Positions 1 to 8,570 are shown, numbered from the stretch's first letter. The stretch is DNA of 64,000 nt from CAVQFB01 sp963711675 (GCA_963711675.1 CAVQFB010000010.1:62001-126000), one strand, 5' to 3'. Notes: generated from the letters alone by a model not told the origin. Made by a program: numbers and translations.

Positions 1-530
1 CCGGTCTCGGCGGCAAAACCACGAACCTGCAATTCATTTTTCAGAAGACGGCGGAGCAGCAAAAAGGCAAGATGATCTCGCTCGCCACGGAGACGGAACG
101 AACCCTGTTCTTCGACTTCCTGCCGCTCGACCTGGGTTCGGTTCGCGGCTTCAAGACGCGCATTCACCTGTACACCGTCCCCGGCCAGGTCTTTTACGAC
201 GCCAGCCGCAAGCTGATTCTGCGCGGAGTGGACGGCATCGTTTTCGTCGCCGACTCGCAGGAAGAGCGCATGGACGCCAACGTCGAAGCGCTCGAAAACC
301 TGATGTCCAACCTGAAAGAGCACGGCTACGACTTCCAGAAAATCCCTTACGTGCTGCAGCTCAACAAGCGCGACCTGCCGAATGTTCTTCCCGTTGACAA
401 ACTCTCCAAGGAGCTGCGGAAGAAGAACGAACCCGTGATTGAAGCCATCGCGTTTCAGGGTTCGGGCGTGTTCGATACCCTGAAGGAAATCGCCAAACAG
501 GTGCTCACCGAGTTGAAGCAGGGCGGATAG
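1..530 (+). CDS. mglA: MglA-type small Ras-like GTPase, 5' truncated by window edge
   Basis: The reading frame is open from base 3, before the first ATG at 72, and begins with GLGGKTTNLQFIF. This is the Walker A loop of MglA GTPases, so the start lies outside the window and only a few N-terminal residues are missing. Further on are the switch region (YTVPGQVFYDASRK) and the guanine-specificity motif LNKRDLP, both typical of the family. MglA controls cell polarity and gliding or type IV pilus motility in Myxococcus; homologues are common in Acidobacteriota. The pilT gene at 19 kb fits a twitching role, but that link is inference. The partner gene mglB would lie to the left and is not visible. 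Confidence 0.9.
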   Translation, partial: GLGGKTTNLQFIFQKTAEQQKGKMISLATETERTLFFDFLPLDLGSVRGFKTRIHLYTVPGQVFYDASRKLILRGVDGIVFVADSQEERMDANVEALENLMSNLKEHGYDFQKIPYVLQLNKRDLPNVLPVDKLSKELRKKNEPVIEAIAFQGSGVFDTLKEIAKQVLTELKQGG

Positions 531-554
531 GGCTTCGCATTACGTTCTGCTGTT

Positions 555-1541
555 TCATTCCAGCGTTATTACTACTTTTCCTCGCGCGTGACCTTCTTCC
601 AGATACCGGATAGCCTCAGGGACCTCACTCAGCTTGTAACGCCGGTCGATGACCGGTGTCACCTTTCCGGCCTTCATGAGTTCGCACAGGATGGCCAGGT
701 CTTCTCTGTTCAGTTTGGCCAGAACCATGATCATCTTCTGGCTCACGAACCGAGACAACACAGGCGCTGCGAGAGCGCTAATCAGAGGACCGATCATCCA
801 CCGGCCCCTCGACCCTCCGACCGCGATGTATGTCCCCCTGGGATTTAAGACGCGCCGGAATGCCAACAACGAATGGTTCCCCACCGAGTCGAAAATCAGG
901 TCGTAGCGTTGCCCGCTTTTGGTGAAATCCTCGCGGGTGTAATCGATGACCCGATCTGCGCCTTGGGATCGGACCATCTCCACGTTCCTCGTACTGCATA
1001 CGCCGGTCACGTCCGCGCCGAACGCCTTGGCGATCTGCACCGCGAACGTGCCCACGCCTCCCGCCGCACCGTTAATCAGGACCTTGTGCCCCGGCTGAAT
1101 TTGTCCCTTGTCGCCGAGGCCGCCTGCGCGAAGACCCTGCAATGCGGTGAGCGCCGCGATAGGGACGGAAGCCGCCTGCTCAAACGTCACGCTGTCCGGC
1201 TTCATGACCAACGCTGACTCGGCAGTGCACGCATACTCGGCGAAGGCCCCACGGCAAGTGCCGAACACCGCGTCGCCTGGTTTGAACCGGGTTACGTTCC
1301 GGCCAATCGCTTCGACCTGGCCAGCCACGTCCACGCCTAGTCGCTTGTCCTTCGGCTTGCGCAGCCCGGCCATCAAGCGCAGGAAATACGGCGTGCCTCT
1401 CATGAAGTGCCAGTCGAAAGGATTGACGGAAGCCGCGCGGACTTTTATCAGAACTTCGTTGTCTTTGGGGACAGGCGTTTCGATGTCTTCAAGTTTGAGG
1501 ATGTCGGGAGAGCCGTAGGTGTAGTAGAGGATGGCGTGCAT
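555..1541 (-). CDS. Zinc-less MDR alcohol dehydrogenase / quinone oxidoreductase family protein
   Basis: A 328-residue medium-chain dehydrogenase/reductase. The GroES-like N-terminal half carries SVNPFDWHFMRG and DVAGQVEAIG. The Rossmann half has the nucleotide loop INGAAGGVGTFAVQIAK followed by VTGVCSTRN, which suits NADP(H). The structural and catalytic zinc cysteines are absent, as in the quinone oxidoreductase branch. A GTG six codons upstream (1559) is in frame, but the ATG at 1541 is preferred because GAGGA lies about eight bases before it. The gene converges on mglA with a 24-bp gap. The substrate cannot be told from sequence; reduction of quinones or reactive enones is typical for the family. 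Confidence 0.85.
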   Translation of the reverse strand: MHAILYYTYGSPDILKLEDIETPVPKDNEVLIKVRAASVNPFDWHFMRGTPYFLRLMAGLRKPKDKRLGVDVAGQVEAIGRNVTRFKPGDAVFGTCRGAFAEYACTAESALVMKPDSVTFEQAASVPIAALTALQGLRAGGLGDKGQIQPGHKVLINGAAGGVGTFAVQIAKAFGADVTGVCSTRNVEMVRSQGADRVIDYTREDFTKSGQRYDLIFDSVGNHSLLAFRRVLNPRGTYIAVGGSRGRWMIGPLISALAAPVLSRFVSQKMIMVLAKLNREDLAILCELMKAGKVTPVIDRRYKLSEVPEAIRYLEEGHARGKVVITLE

Positions 1542-1800
1542 GGGGGTGTCCTCTTTCACATCGTTCTTAGGTGATGGGCGGTTCCGCTCCGCTAACCCGC
1601 CAAACGCTTGCTTTATCTTCCCACTTTGGAACGTTCACGCCGATGACGAGGAGCCTACCGGCACAGCGACCCTTTGGCAGGGTACCACGATGTGAGAGAA
1701 CAGTCTGGTCGCGTCCACGCACGGGCAAATGAGCGCCTGAATCCGGCGTGTCCTGCTACGTCCATTCGATAGTGGGAACATTAGAGCGGGCACGCTATAC

Positions 1801-1819
1801 TTCGTTTCAGTTAAACGAA
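1801..1819. promoter_or_regulatory. Inverted repeat just upstream of the methylase remnant
   Basis: TTCGTTT and AAACGAA form a perfect 7-bp inverted repeat with a 5-base spacer. It ends three bases before the ATG at 1823. The position suggests an operator or an mRNA hairpin over the start site. No regulator was identified. Confidence 0.35.
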
Positions 1820-1822
1820 AGA

Positions 1823-2400
1823 ATGCGGTTCGAGTGTCCACATCCAATTCCGTATCAAGGAAGCAAACGCCGGCTCGCGCCTGCAATCCTTTCGTTCATT
1901 CGGCAAGGCGATTTCACCCGGTTGATCGAACCATTCGCCGGTTCCGCAGCAATCACTCTGGCAGCCGCGCAAAGAAACTTGTTTGCGGAATATGTCATTG
2001 CTGACGTCCTCAGGCCGCTTGCGGACATTTGGGACGCCATTGTCGATAATCCAAAGAAGTTGAGCCAAGGTTACCGCAGACTTTGGGAATCGCAACGGAA
2101 GGCAGACCCGAGCGAACGGTTCAATCAAATCCGCGCCGAATTCAACAACGACCAAGACCCGGCTAAACTCCTTTACCTGCTGGCCCGGTGCGTAAAAAAT
2201 GCTGTCCGATTCAGTACGAAGGGCGAATTCAATCAATCGCCGGATAAGCGTGCGCCAAGGTGGCCTGAAAATGGACCTTGAAAATGCTGCACATTTGCTT
2301 CGGGCGAAAAAGTTATTTGTGGTTCGATTTCGTACATGTTGATGGCCTCGACCTTGCCCTCATAGGGCTAACCCCCCCGGAAACATTACCTGCTCCGTTC
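1823..2400 (+). pseudogene. Decayed Dam/DpnM-type adenine-N6 DNA methylase
   Basis: From ATG 1823 the frame encodes IPYQGSKRRLAPAIL, FAGSAAITLAAAQRN and ADVLRPLADIWDAI, the N-terminal SAM-binding features of D12-class adenine methylases. Near 2250 the frame breaks. The next frame continues with RQGGLKMDLENAAHLLRAKK and stops at about 2340. A third frame carries DLALIGLTPP where the catalytic DPPY would be expected. The intact family protein is about 270-300 residues, so this copy has at least two frameshifts and no recognisable catalytic motif. No restriction endonuclease gene is adjacent. It may be a degraded solitary methylase from a mobile element, or partly a sequencing artefact. Confidence 0.6.
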
Positions 2401-3332
2401 GATACATCCGAGTTAAAAGACTATCTTGGTATGGGGATACAAAGGAACTGCGCACTCGATTCAAGAGCTGTTTTGGCTACGCCCTCGAGAAGCGCGTCTG
2501 AACAAGGCAAGCTTTCAATGTTCCTACTACGTTTGGCGAACTAACCCCAACTTGGGTCTCATGCCAGCCCGCGCGGATGCAGAATTGTTATCTGCACAGA
2601 ACTTGAGTCGTAAACCTGATTCTGTTCTCGATGTTTTCAGTTCATCTATGGAGCCACTTCGGGTGGAATGGAGACATGGCCTGGGCTGTCGGTTTAGGAT
2701 TCGTACTCCTTTTCGCTAGCTGCCCGTCTCTCAACTATATGCCAAGGAAAATACTTGGGCGGTTGTGGCAGTTCTTAACCATGTACATCGAAAATGGAAC
2801 ACTGACAGGCGACCTCACACAGGGAGGCACTCGCCCTGAAGCGCCAAATAAGCTCGCCGAAGAGCGGGCTGACAGTAGGTATCACCTGCCCTGATATTGC
2901 GGCGCTAACCGTAAGGCTCAGGATCACCCGCGCCGGCGAGGCCCACGCCCGACGGCATCGCGACTTACCAACAGCCAAAGACATGCCCCCAATCATGGCG
3001 ACACAAATCCGTAGATGCAGATTGAGACAATGGCGCATCGCATATCATTCAGGACAGCCCCCCAACGAGGGCAGGTCGTAAATATCGGGATCGAGAATCA
3101 ATGTCACCATGCGTGCGGTCGACCCAGCAGAAGCCGTAACAAAGTAAGACCTGGCCGTGATTCGCCCGGATGCGGCGAAAAGCGTCGCGGCATGACATGC
3201 TGGCCGTCGCCGCTGCGTTCCGTGGACGATCAGCTCGGGCGATACCCATGGCGAAGAAGCCCTAGAACATACAGGGCCTGCGAACCTGGGGTCGAACCAG
3301 TGTCCTCGCTGACAGATCGGCTGCATGGCGAA
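2401..3332. other. About 0.9 kb without a recognisable gene
   Basis: Several short open frames exist on both strands (for example 2426-2719 and 3015-3602 on plus) but none shows a family motif or convincing codon use. The left part (about 2280-2800) looks more AT-rich than its neighbours, in keeping with decayed acquired DNA next to the methylase remnant. A tRNA T-arm-like string sits near 3290 but no tRNA can be folded around it. Confidence 0.4.
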
Positions 3333-4247
3333 TCAGATCGGTCCCTGATAGCGGCGCAGCCGCACCGCTGCCGCCAGGAATATCGCGGAGACCGCCAGGC
3401 CGATCCAGAATCCCGGGCTGGTAACAAATCTGGCCACGGTGACGTGGGTTGTGAGTGGATCGAGTCCCATGCTGTCGGGTGTCATCTTCATGGCCGGAGC
3501 ATCACCAATAAACCGGCGCCCAATTGCTGCAGCGAAGTGGCTGGTACGGAACACGATGCCTTCCACTCCAGCGATCGCGACCAGCGGCAATACCGCCCAT
3601 AAGAACGTTGCGCGCCGCGCCCAGCCGGAGACCAGCAGCAGCCAGCAATAGATCGGAAACGGCCAGATCGCATGCGCCGTGACGAGGTGGTACAGCAGCA
3701 GCGCCCACATGCTTGCAACCGGCGTGTTTCTCCATAGCACGCTCACACTGTCGCCACTTACCAGCAGCACAGCGCTGCTCACCAACAACATGCTCCACTG
3801 CATAACGACCGTGATCGCAAACGTAAGCAGTGGCACCACGACCAGGGGAATGCTCGCCTTGGCGAGCACGGTCGTGACATCGGAGACCGGCAATGATTTC
3901 CAAAACAGAATGCTGCGATCGCGGCGCTCGCTTTGCAGCGCGTCAAGGCAATAGAACACGCTCACCATGATGCCGGTGAGCATCAGGAAACCGGCCGCCA
4001 TGTCATATGGCATCTGATGCCGACTCGGCACCAGCCTCAGTAGGTGTTCCCAGATACCCAGTACGGAACTGAAAGAAAAGGCGACGAGAACGACCGCAGC
4101 CACCGCCATGGGAGCCATATAAATGGAACGGTTCTCCCAAAGCTCGCGGCGCACCGACCAATAAAAAACCCGACTTGCCGGCATGCTGGTCGCGGCGACG
4201 TCTTTCCCTAGAAATGGCTCATGCATGGCTTTCGCTTCGGTATTCAT
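3333..4247 (-). CDS. ABC-2 type transporter permease
   Basis: A 304-residue membrane protein with about six hydrophobic segments (for example AVAAVVLVAFSFSSVLGI and IPLVVVPLLTFAITVV). A loop LQSERRDRSILFWKSLPVSD is typical of ABC-2 permeases, which carry a conserved ExRR-S-LFWKSLPVSD element. The start overlaps the stop of the ATPase gene by 4 bp (ATGA at 4244-4247), indicating translational coupling. It is the last gene of the GntR-ABC operon. Such GntR(YtrA)-ABC sets are usually linked to cell-envelope stress or antibiotic response; the actual substrate is unknown. Confidence 0.88.
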   Translation of the reverse strand: MNTEAKAMHEPFLGKDVAATSMPASRVFYWSVRRELWENRSIYMAPMAVAAVVLVAFSFSSVLGIWEHLLRLVPSRHQMPYDMAAGFLMLTGIMVSVFYCLDALQSERRDRSILFWKSLPVSDVTTVLAKASIPLVVVPLLTFAITVVMQWSMLLVSSAVLLVSGDSVSVLWRNTPVASMWALLLYHLVTAHAIWPFPIYCWLLLVSGWARRATFLWAVLPLVAIAGVEGIVFRTSHFAAAIGRRFIGDAPAMKMTPDSMGLDPLTTHVTVARFVTSPGFWIGLAVSAIFLAAAVRLRRYQGPI

Positions 4248-5131
4248 CTGACCGCTCCTTGAGCCGCGCCGCTTTGATTGCCCATCACGGCAACGAACAG
4301 GTCGGCGATGCTGGGCGTGCGCACGTCGCTGGGGTGAGAGAGAAGATCCGTGAGCTGCTGGCGATCGACACCGTCGAACAGCAGGACGCTGCGGCCGAGC
4401 GCCTGGCGTTCGTGCATCGGCTTGAGCGTCCGGGCGGCTGAGAGTTTCTCCGGGTTCACCGTCACCTCCAGATAGCGCGACTCGAACTCTTCCATGCTGC
4501 AGGAGAAAACGATGCGGCCGCGATCGATGAACATGAGGTCGGTGATGACGTGCTGGATCTCTTCCACCTGATGCGTGGTTACGACGATGGTGCGGCTGCG
4601 GTCGTAGTAGTCGTTCAGCAGCGAATCGTAGAACTGCTTGCGGTACAGGATGTCCAGGCCAAGCGTCGGCTCGTCGAGAACCAGCAATCTGGCGTCAATG
4701 GCCATGACCAGAGCGAGGTGCAACTGGGCCACCATGCCCTTCGACAATTCCCTGACTTTGCTGGTGTGCCGGATGGTGGTCCGGGCGAGAAAACTTTCCG
4801 CTTTCGCGCGGTCGAATCGCGGATGGATGCCGGCAACGTAATCGAGCGCCTGCGAAACCCGTATCCAGCGCGGCAGTACGGCGACATCGGCGATGAAGCA
4901 GACATCGCGCATGAGCTGATCGCGCGCCGTCCAGGGATCGCGGCCGAGGACGTTCAGTTGTCCCTGGTATGGTGTGAGCCCCAGAATCGCGTTGAGCGCG
5001 GTGGTCTTGCCGGCGCCGTTGGGGCCGATCAGCCCCAGGATGCGGCCCTCTTCCACGCGCAAATCGACGCCGTCCAGCGCGATGGTTGTGCCGAAGGCCT
5101 TGCGCAGGCCGCGTGCTTCGATGACGGTCAT
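4244..5131 (-). CDS. ABC transporter ATP-binding protein
   Basis: A 295-residue ATPase. Walker A is GPNGAGKTTALN near residue 39, the ABC signature is degenerate (VRELSKGMVAQLHLAL), Walker B is LLVLDEPTLGLD, and the switch histidine lies in TTHQVEE. The frame is open far upstream, but homology begins at MTVIEARGLRKAFG. This gives a start at 5131 whose ATG overlaps the gntR stop by 4 bp. The weak LSKGM signature in place of LSGGQ is known from YtrB-like ATPases of GntR-linked transporters. It powers the permease encoded immediately downstream. Confidence 0.9.
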   Translation of the reverse strand: MTVIEARGLRKAFGTTIALDGVDLRVEEGRILGLIGPNGAGKTTALNAILGLTPYQGQLNVLGRDPWTARDQLMRDVCFIADVAVLPRWIRVSQALDYVAGIHPRFDRAKAESFLARTTIRHTSKVRELSKGMVAQLHLALVMAIDARLLVLDEPTLGLDILYRKQFYDSLLNDYYDRSRTIVVTTHQVEEIQHVITDLMFIDRGRIVFSCSMEEFESRYLEVTVNPEKLSAARTLKPMHERQALGRSVLLFDGVDRQQLTDLLSHPSDVRTPSIADLFVAVMGNQSGAAQGAVR

Positions 5132-5532
5132 GACTTCGGCTCCTCTTCTTTGTCTTTGTCCTCGGTCGACTGGCGCTTTGCGGCAGGCTTCAGCAGCTCT
5201 TCCGCTTTCAGTCCGAGCCGCTGAATGGTGGTGTAGACCCGTGGCCACTCTTCGGCAAGAAACTTCTGGCGCTCGCCCTTGAGCAGCAGATTGCGCGCGC
5301 CGGCATTGATGAACATGCCCCGACCTCGCTTGCTCTCGACCAGTTGTTCGTCGACCAGTTGTTGATAGCTTTTGAGAACCGTGAGCGGATTGACCCGATA
5401 TTCCGCCGCGACGTTGCGCACGGAGGGCAGTGGATCGCCTTCCTTGAGCACCCCGTCGAGTATCATGCCCACGACGCGGTCGCGCAGCTGGCGGTAAATC
5501 GGCTGACTGTCGTTCCACTCACGGTCCATCAT
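5128..5532 (-). CDS. GntR family transcriptional regulator, YtrA subfamily
   Basis: A 134-residue regulator with a winged-helix domain at residues 10-75 (QPIYRQLRDRVVGMILDG, LPSVRNVAAEYRVNPLTVLK, VESKRGRGMF). The short C-terminal tail of about 50 residues is characteristic of the YtrA subfamily, which lacks a large ligand domain. It is coupled by 4-bp overlap to the ABC ATPase gene and lies 36 bp downstream of a small exported protein gene. It probably represses its own operon through the palindrome at 6222-6243. The charged tail (DKDKEEEPKS) is unremarkable. Confidence 0.9.
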   Translation of the reverse strand: MMDREWNDSQPIYRQLRDRVVGMILDGVLKEGDPLPSVRNVAAEYRVNPLTVLKSYQQLVDEQLVESKRGRGMFINAGARNLLLKGERQKFLAEEWPRVYTTIQRLGLKAEELLKPAAKRQSTEDKDKEEEPKS

Positions 5533-5568
5533 GTTTTTCCAGATAGCTCTTGTCTCATTTGCTGCCAG

Positions 5569-6132
5569 TCATTTTGTCCGCTGCAGGTCCATGTGCGCGT
5601 GCATGGGTTTGTCCCCTGGCATCATAAAGGTCCAGTCCTCGGTGTGATGATTCGCGTCGATCACGGTAAACACCGCATGCTGCATGTGCCCGTACTGCGT
5701 GTTGCCGGCAACGTCCAGAAAATCGAATTCCACGGTTTTTCCGTCCGGCGAAGTCCTGGCCGCCATGCGAGGACGGTTCCCGGCGTCGCAATAGTGCGTC
5801 AGGAGCAGGCGGTCGCTGTCCAGGTAAAACATGGTGACCGGATGGTCGTACTTAGTTGGATCGTCCACGCCTCCCGCTTCCGCCATCTCATGCACCAGCG
5901 CGTTTCCGCGGGATGTCACGCGCATGGTGACCTGTACCGGCTTGCCGTTGCTCATTTCGGGGTGCGGCGGTTCGAGTTTCACGGGGCCTTGCCAGGTACC
6001 CGCGAGGGTTTTCATCTCGGTGAAGGACTTTTGCGCGTCGGACGCCACAGTCTTTTGCGCGTCGGACTCTGCGAAAGCCATGGTGGAAAGCGTCATCAGA
6101 ACAACGGACAGCACAAAACGAAGGGATTTCAT
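5569..6132 (-). CDS. Exported DUF1579-like protein of the GntR/ABC operon
   Basis: A 187-residue protein with a clear signal peptide (MKSLRFVLSVVLMTLSTMAFAES, cleavage after AFA). The mature part starts with FTEMKTLAGTWQGPVKL, resembling the DUF1579/heme-binding-like fold where a 'LaGtW.g' motif opens a lipocalin-like barrel. The function is unknown. It is the first gene after the palindromic operator and is followed by gntR, so it probably belongs to the same transcript. An RBS-like AAAGGAG precedes the ATG. Confidence 0.75.
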   Translation of the reverse strand: MKSLRFVLSVVLMTLSTMAFAESDAQKTVASDAQKSFTEMKTLAGTWQGPVKLEPPHPEMSNGKPVQVTMRVTSRGNALVHEMAEAGGVDDPTKYDHPVTMFYLDSDRLLLTHYCDAGNRPRMAARTSPDGKTVEFDFLDVAGNTQYGHMQHAVFTVIDANHHTEDWTFMMPGDKPMHAHMDLQRTK

Positions 6133-6221
6133 CTTTGATTCTCCTTTAAGTTGGTGTCTTTATCCGGGTCAAGGGCCTTGCCTCGCAAACTCCAGTTCCA
6201 AACGATCCAATGATCGTTATG

Positions 6222-6243
6222 GTGTTATAGTTAACTATAACAC
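6222..6243. promoter_or_regulatory. Perfect 22-bp palindrome, likely GntR/YtrA operator
   Basis: The half-site is GTGTTATAGTT followed directly by its exact reverse complement AACTATAACAC. It lies about 90 bp upstream of the exported-protein gene at 6132. On the minus strand a TTGCAT (6250-6255) could serve as a -35 box, placing the palindrome over the core promoter. YtrA-type regulators bind palindromes of this kind; assignment to the gntR product of the same operon is inferred from proximity. Confidence 0.7.
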
Positions 6244-6388
6244 TAAACAATATGCAAGTCCTTTCTTGGGGGATCTTTGCTTGTGTTGGAACGGTCGTGC
6301 TTGCGTCGGCTGGTGGGTAGTGCGTCGGAGGGCAGTGGCTTCTGCCAGCGGGCAAGCAGGCCACGGGACTGCGCTATCCTCTACCGGT

Positions 6389-6925
6389 ATGCCTGCCATC
6401 ATCTCCCTGCTCCGCGGCGTGAATGTGGGTGGCCACCACAAGATCAAGATGGACGAACTGCGGGCGCTCTATGAGTCGCTCGGCCTGCGCGACCCGCAAA
6501 CCTACGTACAGAGCGGAAACGTCGTGTGCGAGAGCAAGGAAAGGAATCTCGCGGCATTGGCCGGAAAGATCGAGACCGCGATCGAGAAGAAATTCGGTTT
6601 CCGACCCGACGTAGTTCTTCGCACTGCATCCGAAATGAGAGACGTGGTGACAAGGAATCCCTTCGCGAAGCGGAAGGATACGAATCCGAGCAAACTCATC
6701 GTCTTCTTTCTGACGCGAGATCCGGGTGAGTTCGCCATCACAACTGAGCGCGAAGAAGTCCACTTCCGCGGTCGCGAACTCTACATTTATTTCCCTGACG
6801 GCATGGGACGCTCCAAACTCGTGCCCGTACTCAGCCGCGCCCTGAAGAACACCGGCACCGCCCGAAACTGGAACACCGTGACGAAGCTGCTGGCAATGGC
6901 AGAGGCTCTCGAGGCCGCACAGTGA
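6389..6925 (+). CDS. DUF1697 family protein
   Basis: A 178-residue protein. It has the family's opening motif (IISLLRGVNVGGHHKIKMDELRALYESLGL), the element VQSGNVV and the C-terminal NWNTVTKLLAMAE. DUF1697 proteins are widespread, soluble and of unknown biochemical function. The frame is open 186 codons upstream, but only the part from ATG 6389 matches the family and the upstream part overlaps antisense genes. It appears monocistronic and reads away from the divergent GntR operon. Confidence 0.88.
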   Translation: MPAIISLLRGVNVGGHHKIKMDELRALYESLGLRDPQTYVQSGNVVCESKERNLAALAGKIETAIEKKFGFRPDVVLRTASEMRDVVTRNPFAKRKDTNPSKLIVFFLTRDPGEFAITTEREEVHFRGRELYIYFPDGMGRSKLVPVLSRALKNTGTARNWNTVTKLLAMAEALEAAQ

Positions 6926-7005
6926 CGCGCGGGAACGAGTAACAGGCGGCGACCGAGCGAACCCCAGCGCGAAGGTGACGGCGACCTCAAACCATTTCCC
7001 TTCCC

Positions 7006-7665
7006 TTAGATGGATGCCTTATCTCGACCTGCTCCGGAGGCTTGCACTCTCCTCAACACCGCAGGGTCGCCCTCATAACGCAGCCCGCTCGCGCGAACTG
7101 CTGCCAGATCGACTTTGCCCAGGAGCAAGCCGAGGATCGCGTGTGGCGGTCCCGTGAGCGACGCGTCGGGATGTGCCACCGAGCCTGGTCGAGCCCGCAC
7201 GGTCCCGTCTCCCAGGGTTTGAATCACCAGCGGCTCGTCACCCGTATTCAATTGCAGGGTGACGGGAGGACGCCCGGGCGCGTGATCGCGAAGATGAAGA
7301 TTGAGCGGCAGCGCCAGCCAATGGCTGCAAAAGCTGTCCTTCTTGTTGCCCTTTTGGAGAAGAGGCGCGCCCCACTGTCCGAGCGCGTACAGGGCCGGCT
7401 CAAGCTCTTTGCCGCGATCCGTCAGGTGGAACAGAGTTGTGGCAATCGGGGGCGGCGCCTCCTCCCGCCTGACGACGCCGTCCTTCTCCAGCTCGTCGAG
7501 GCGCTCCGCCAGCAGGTTGGTGGCGATGCCGGGCAATCCGTTGCGCAGGTCGGTGTACCGGCATCCTCCGCGAATTAACAGTTCGCGCACGATGAGCAGA
7601 TTCCATCGATCTCCGACCACATCGAGCGCCTTGGCCAGCCCGCAATACTGCCCGTAGGAGCGCAT
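7006..7665 (-). CDS. HxlR family transcriptional regulator with C-terminal SCP2-like domain
   Basis: A 219-residue protein. Residues 1-100 form the HxlR winged helix (YGQYCGLAKALDVVGDRWNLLIVRELL, YTDLRNGLPGIATNLLAERLDELEKDGVV). The C-terminal 100 residues (LNTGDEPLVIQTLGDGTV ... GPPHAILGLLLGKVD) resemble an SCP2/sterol-carrier fold that may bind a ligand. This two-domain form occurs in Actinobacteria and Acidobacteria. It is divergent from the membrane protein gene at 7787, and their shared region holds an inverted repeat over a promoter. Cys8, conserved in several redox-sensing HxlR proteins, is present (YCG). Confidence 0.88.
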   Translation of the reverse strand: MRSYGQYCGLAKALDVVGDRWNLLIVRELLIRGGCRYTDLRNGLPGIATNLLAERLDELEKDGVVRREEAPPPIATTLFHLTDRGKELEPALYALGQWGAPLLQKGNKKDSFCSHWLALPLNLHLRDHAPGRPPVTLQLNTGDEPLVIQTLGDGTVRARPGSVAHPDASLTGPPHAILGLLLGKVDLAAVRASGLRYEGDPAVLRRVQASGAGRDKASI

Positions 7666-7695
7666 GCCTGTAACCTAGCGCGCGTAAACCATAAA

Positions 7696-7737
7696 GTCAA
7701 GTTGTCGCTTGACATTTTCAAGTATTAACTTTATAAA
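7696..7737 (+). promoter_or_regulatory. Sigma-70 promoter overlapped by an inverted repeat (candidate HxlR operator)
   Basis: A plus-strand promoter is visible: TTGACA at 7709-7714, a 17-bp spacer, TATAAA at 7732-7737. GTCAAG (7696-7701) and CTTGAC (7708-7713) form an inverted repeat with a 6-bp spacer that overlaps the -35 box. It lies between divergent hxlR-type and membrane-protein genes, so repression of the latter by the HxlR protein is the simplest reading. Confidence 0.65.
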
Positions 7738-7786
7738 CACTAGTCTATTGGCGTGCTTTGCCAAGCTCTGGGTGAGGAGGTTTGTG

Positions 7787-8260
7787 ATGAAGGCAACCGG
7801 GTTTCTGCGGATCGCTTCCCTGGTGGCACTGTTACAGTTTCTCGCGCACACATTTCTTCTTGTGACCTACGTGCCGCGTCACGGCCCCGAGGAGGTTGCC
7901 GTCGTTGAGGCCATGAAGGCGTATCGTTTTAGCCTCGGAGGAGTCGTCGCCCACAGCTACTGGGACCTCTATTTCGGATATGGCCTCATGGCTGCGGTGA
8001 ACTGCCTGATCGAGGCCGTGCTCTTCTGGCAGTTAGCGGGGCTGGCCAGGAGTAACCCTTCGCGGATCAAGCCGATCGTCGGCCTGTTTCTCGCAGCCAA
8101 CCTCGTTCACGCCATCCTGGTTGGGAAGTATTTCTTCCTGGTGATACCGATGGTCACGGACGTCCTGATTGCGATCTGCCTGGGAGTGGCACTGATGTCC
8201 GGTGGTTCTGCCGGGGAAGAGGCTCTTCCCCACACCAAACATACAGCTGCGCTCACTTGA
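7787..8260 (+). CDS. Small four-helix membrane protein
   Basis: A 157-residue integral membrane protein with about four hydrophobic helices (LRIASLVALLQFLAHTFLLV, YFGYGLMAAVNCLIEAVLFW, PIVGLFLAANLVHAILV, FFLVIPMVTDVLIAICLGVA). The start ATG 7787 follows GAGGAGG at 7775-7781. It resembles small membrane proteins of the LIC_13387 type often found beside HxlR or other small regulators; no function is known. It overlaps the end of the convergent RcnR/FrmR-like gene by 8 bp. Confidence 0.75.
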   Translation: MKATGFLRIASLVALLQFLAHTFLLVTYVPRHGPEEVAVVEAMKAYRFSLGGVVAHSYWDLYFGYGLMAAVNCLIEAVLFWQLAGLARSNPSRIKPIVGLFLAANLVHAILVGKYFFLVIPMVTDVLIAICLGVALMSGGSAGEEALPHTKHTAALT

Positions 8261-8540
8261 GGTAGGCCCGCACCAGGCTGATCAGATCTTCGGTCAGTTC
8301 CTCGGGCGTTTCTGTCCCCCGGTTCGGGTGCGTGATGTGCAGGCGGATATGATCTTCCAGAATCTCCGCCATCAGGCTGTTCACTCCACCCCGAATCGCC
8401 GCCAGCAGCATCAGGATGTCCGCGCATTCGTCTCCATCGGTCACCGAGCGCTCGACCGCGCTGATTTGCCCGCTCATTCGTTTGATCCGGGAAAGTAGTT
8501 TTTGCTTTTCTTTGGAAATCTCGGGGATTTTGTCCTTCAT
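8253..8540 (-). CDS. Metal-responsive repressor of the CsoR/RcnR/FrmR family
   Basis: A 95-residue all-helical DUF156 protein (KQKLLSRIKRMSGQISAVERSV, ECADILMLLAAIRGGVNSLM). Cys39, His64 and His68 have the same spacing as Cys35, His60 and His64 of E. coli RcnR, which suggests Ni/Co-type rather than Cu(I) CsoR-type (Cys-His-Cys) sensing; the N-terminal His of RcnR is not apparent. ATG 8540 is preferred over the in-frame ATG at 8579, which would place the start inside the operator and add 13 residues. A G-tract operator lies upstream, and the neighbour on the plus strand is a porin gene. Confidence 0.82.
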   Translation of the reverse strand: MKDKIPEISKEKQKLLSRIKRMSGQISAVERSVTDGDECADILMLLAAIRGGVNSLMAEILEDHIRLHITHPNRGTETPEELTEDLISLVRAYLK

Positions 8541-8570
8541 AAGTTGCTTGCACTCCCCCGCCTTTTTCGA

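Noticed and set aside
3255..3310. tRNA-like string (minus strand CTGGTTCGACCCCAG with neighbours)
   Set aside because: It resembles a T-arm but no acceptor, D-arm or anticodon arm can be placed around it, and there is no CCA end. It may be a chance match or an attachment-site remnant.
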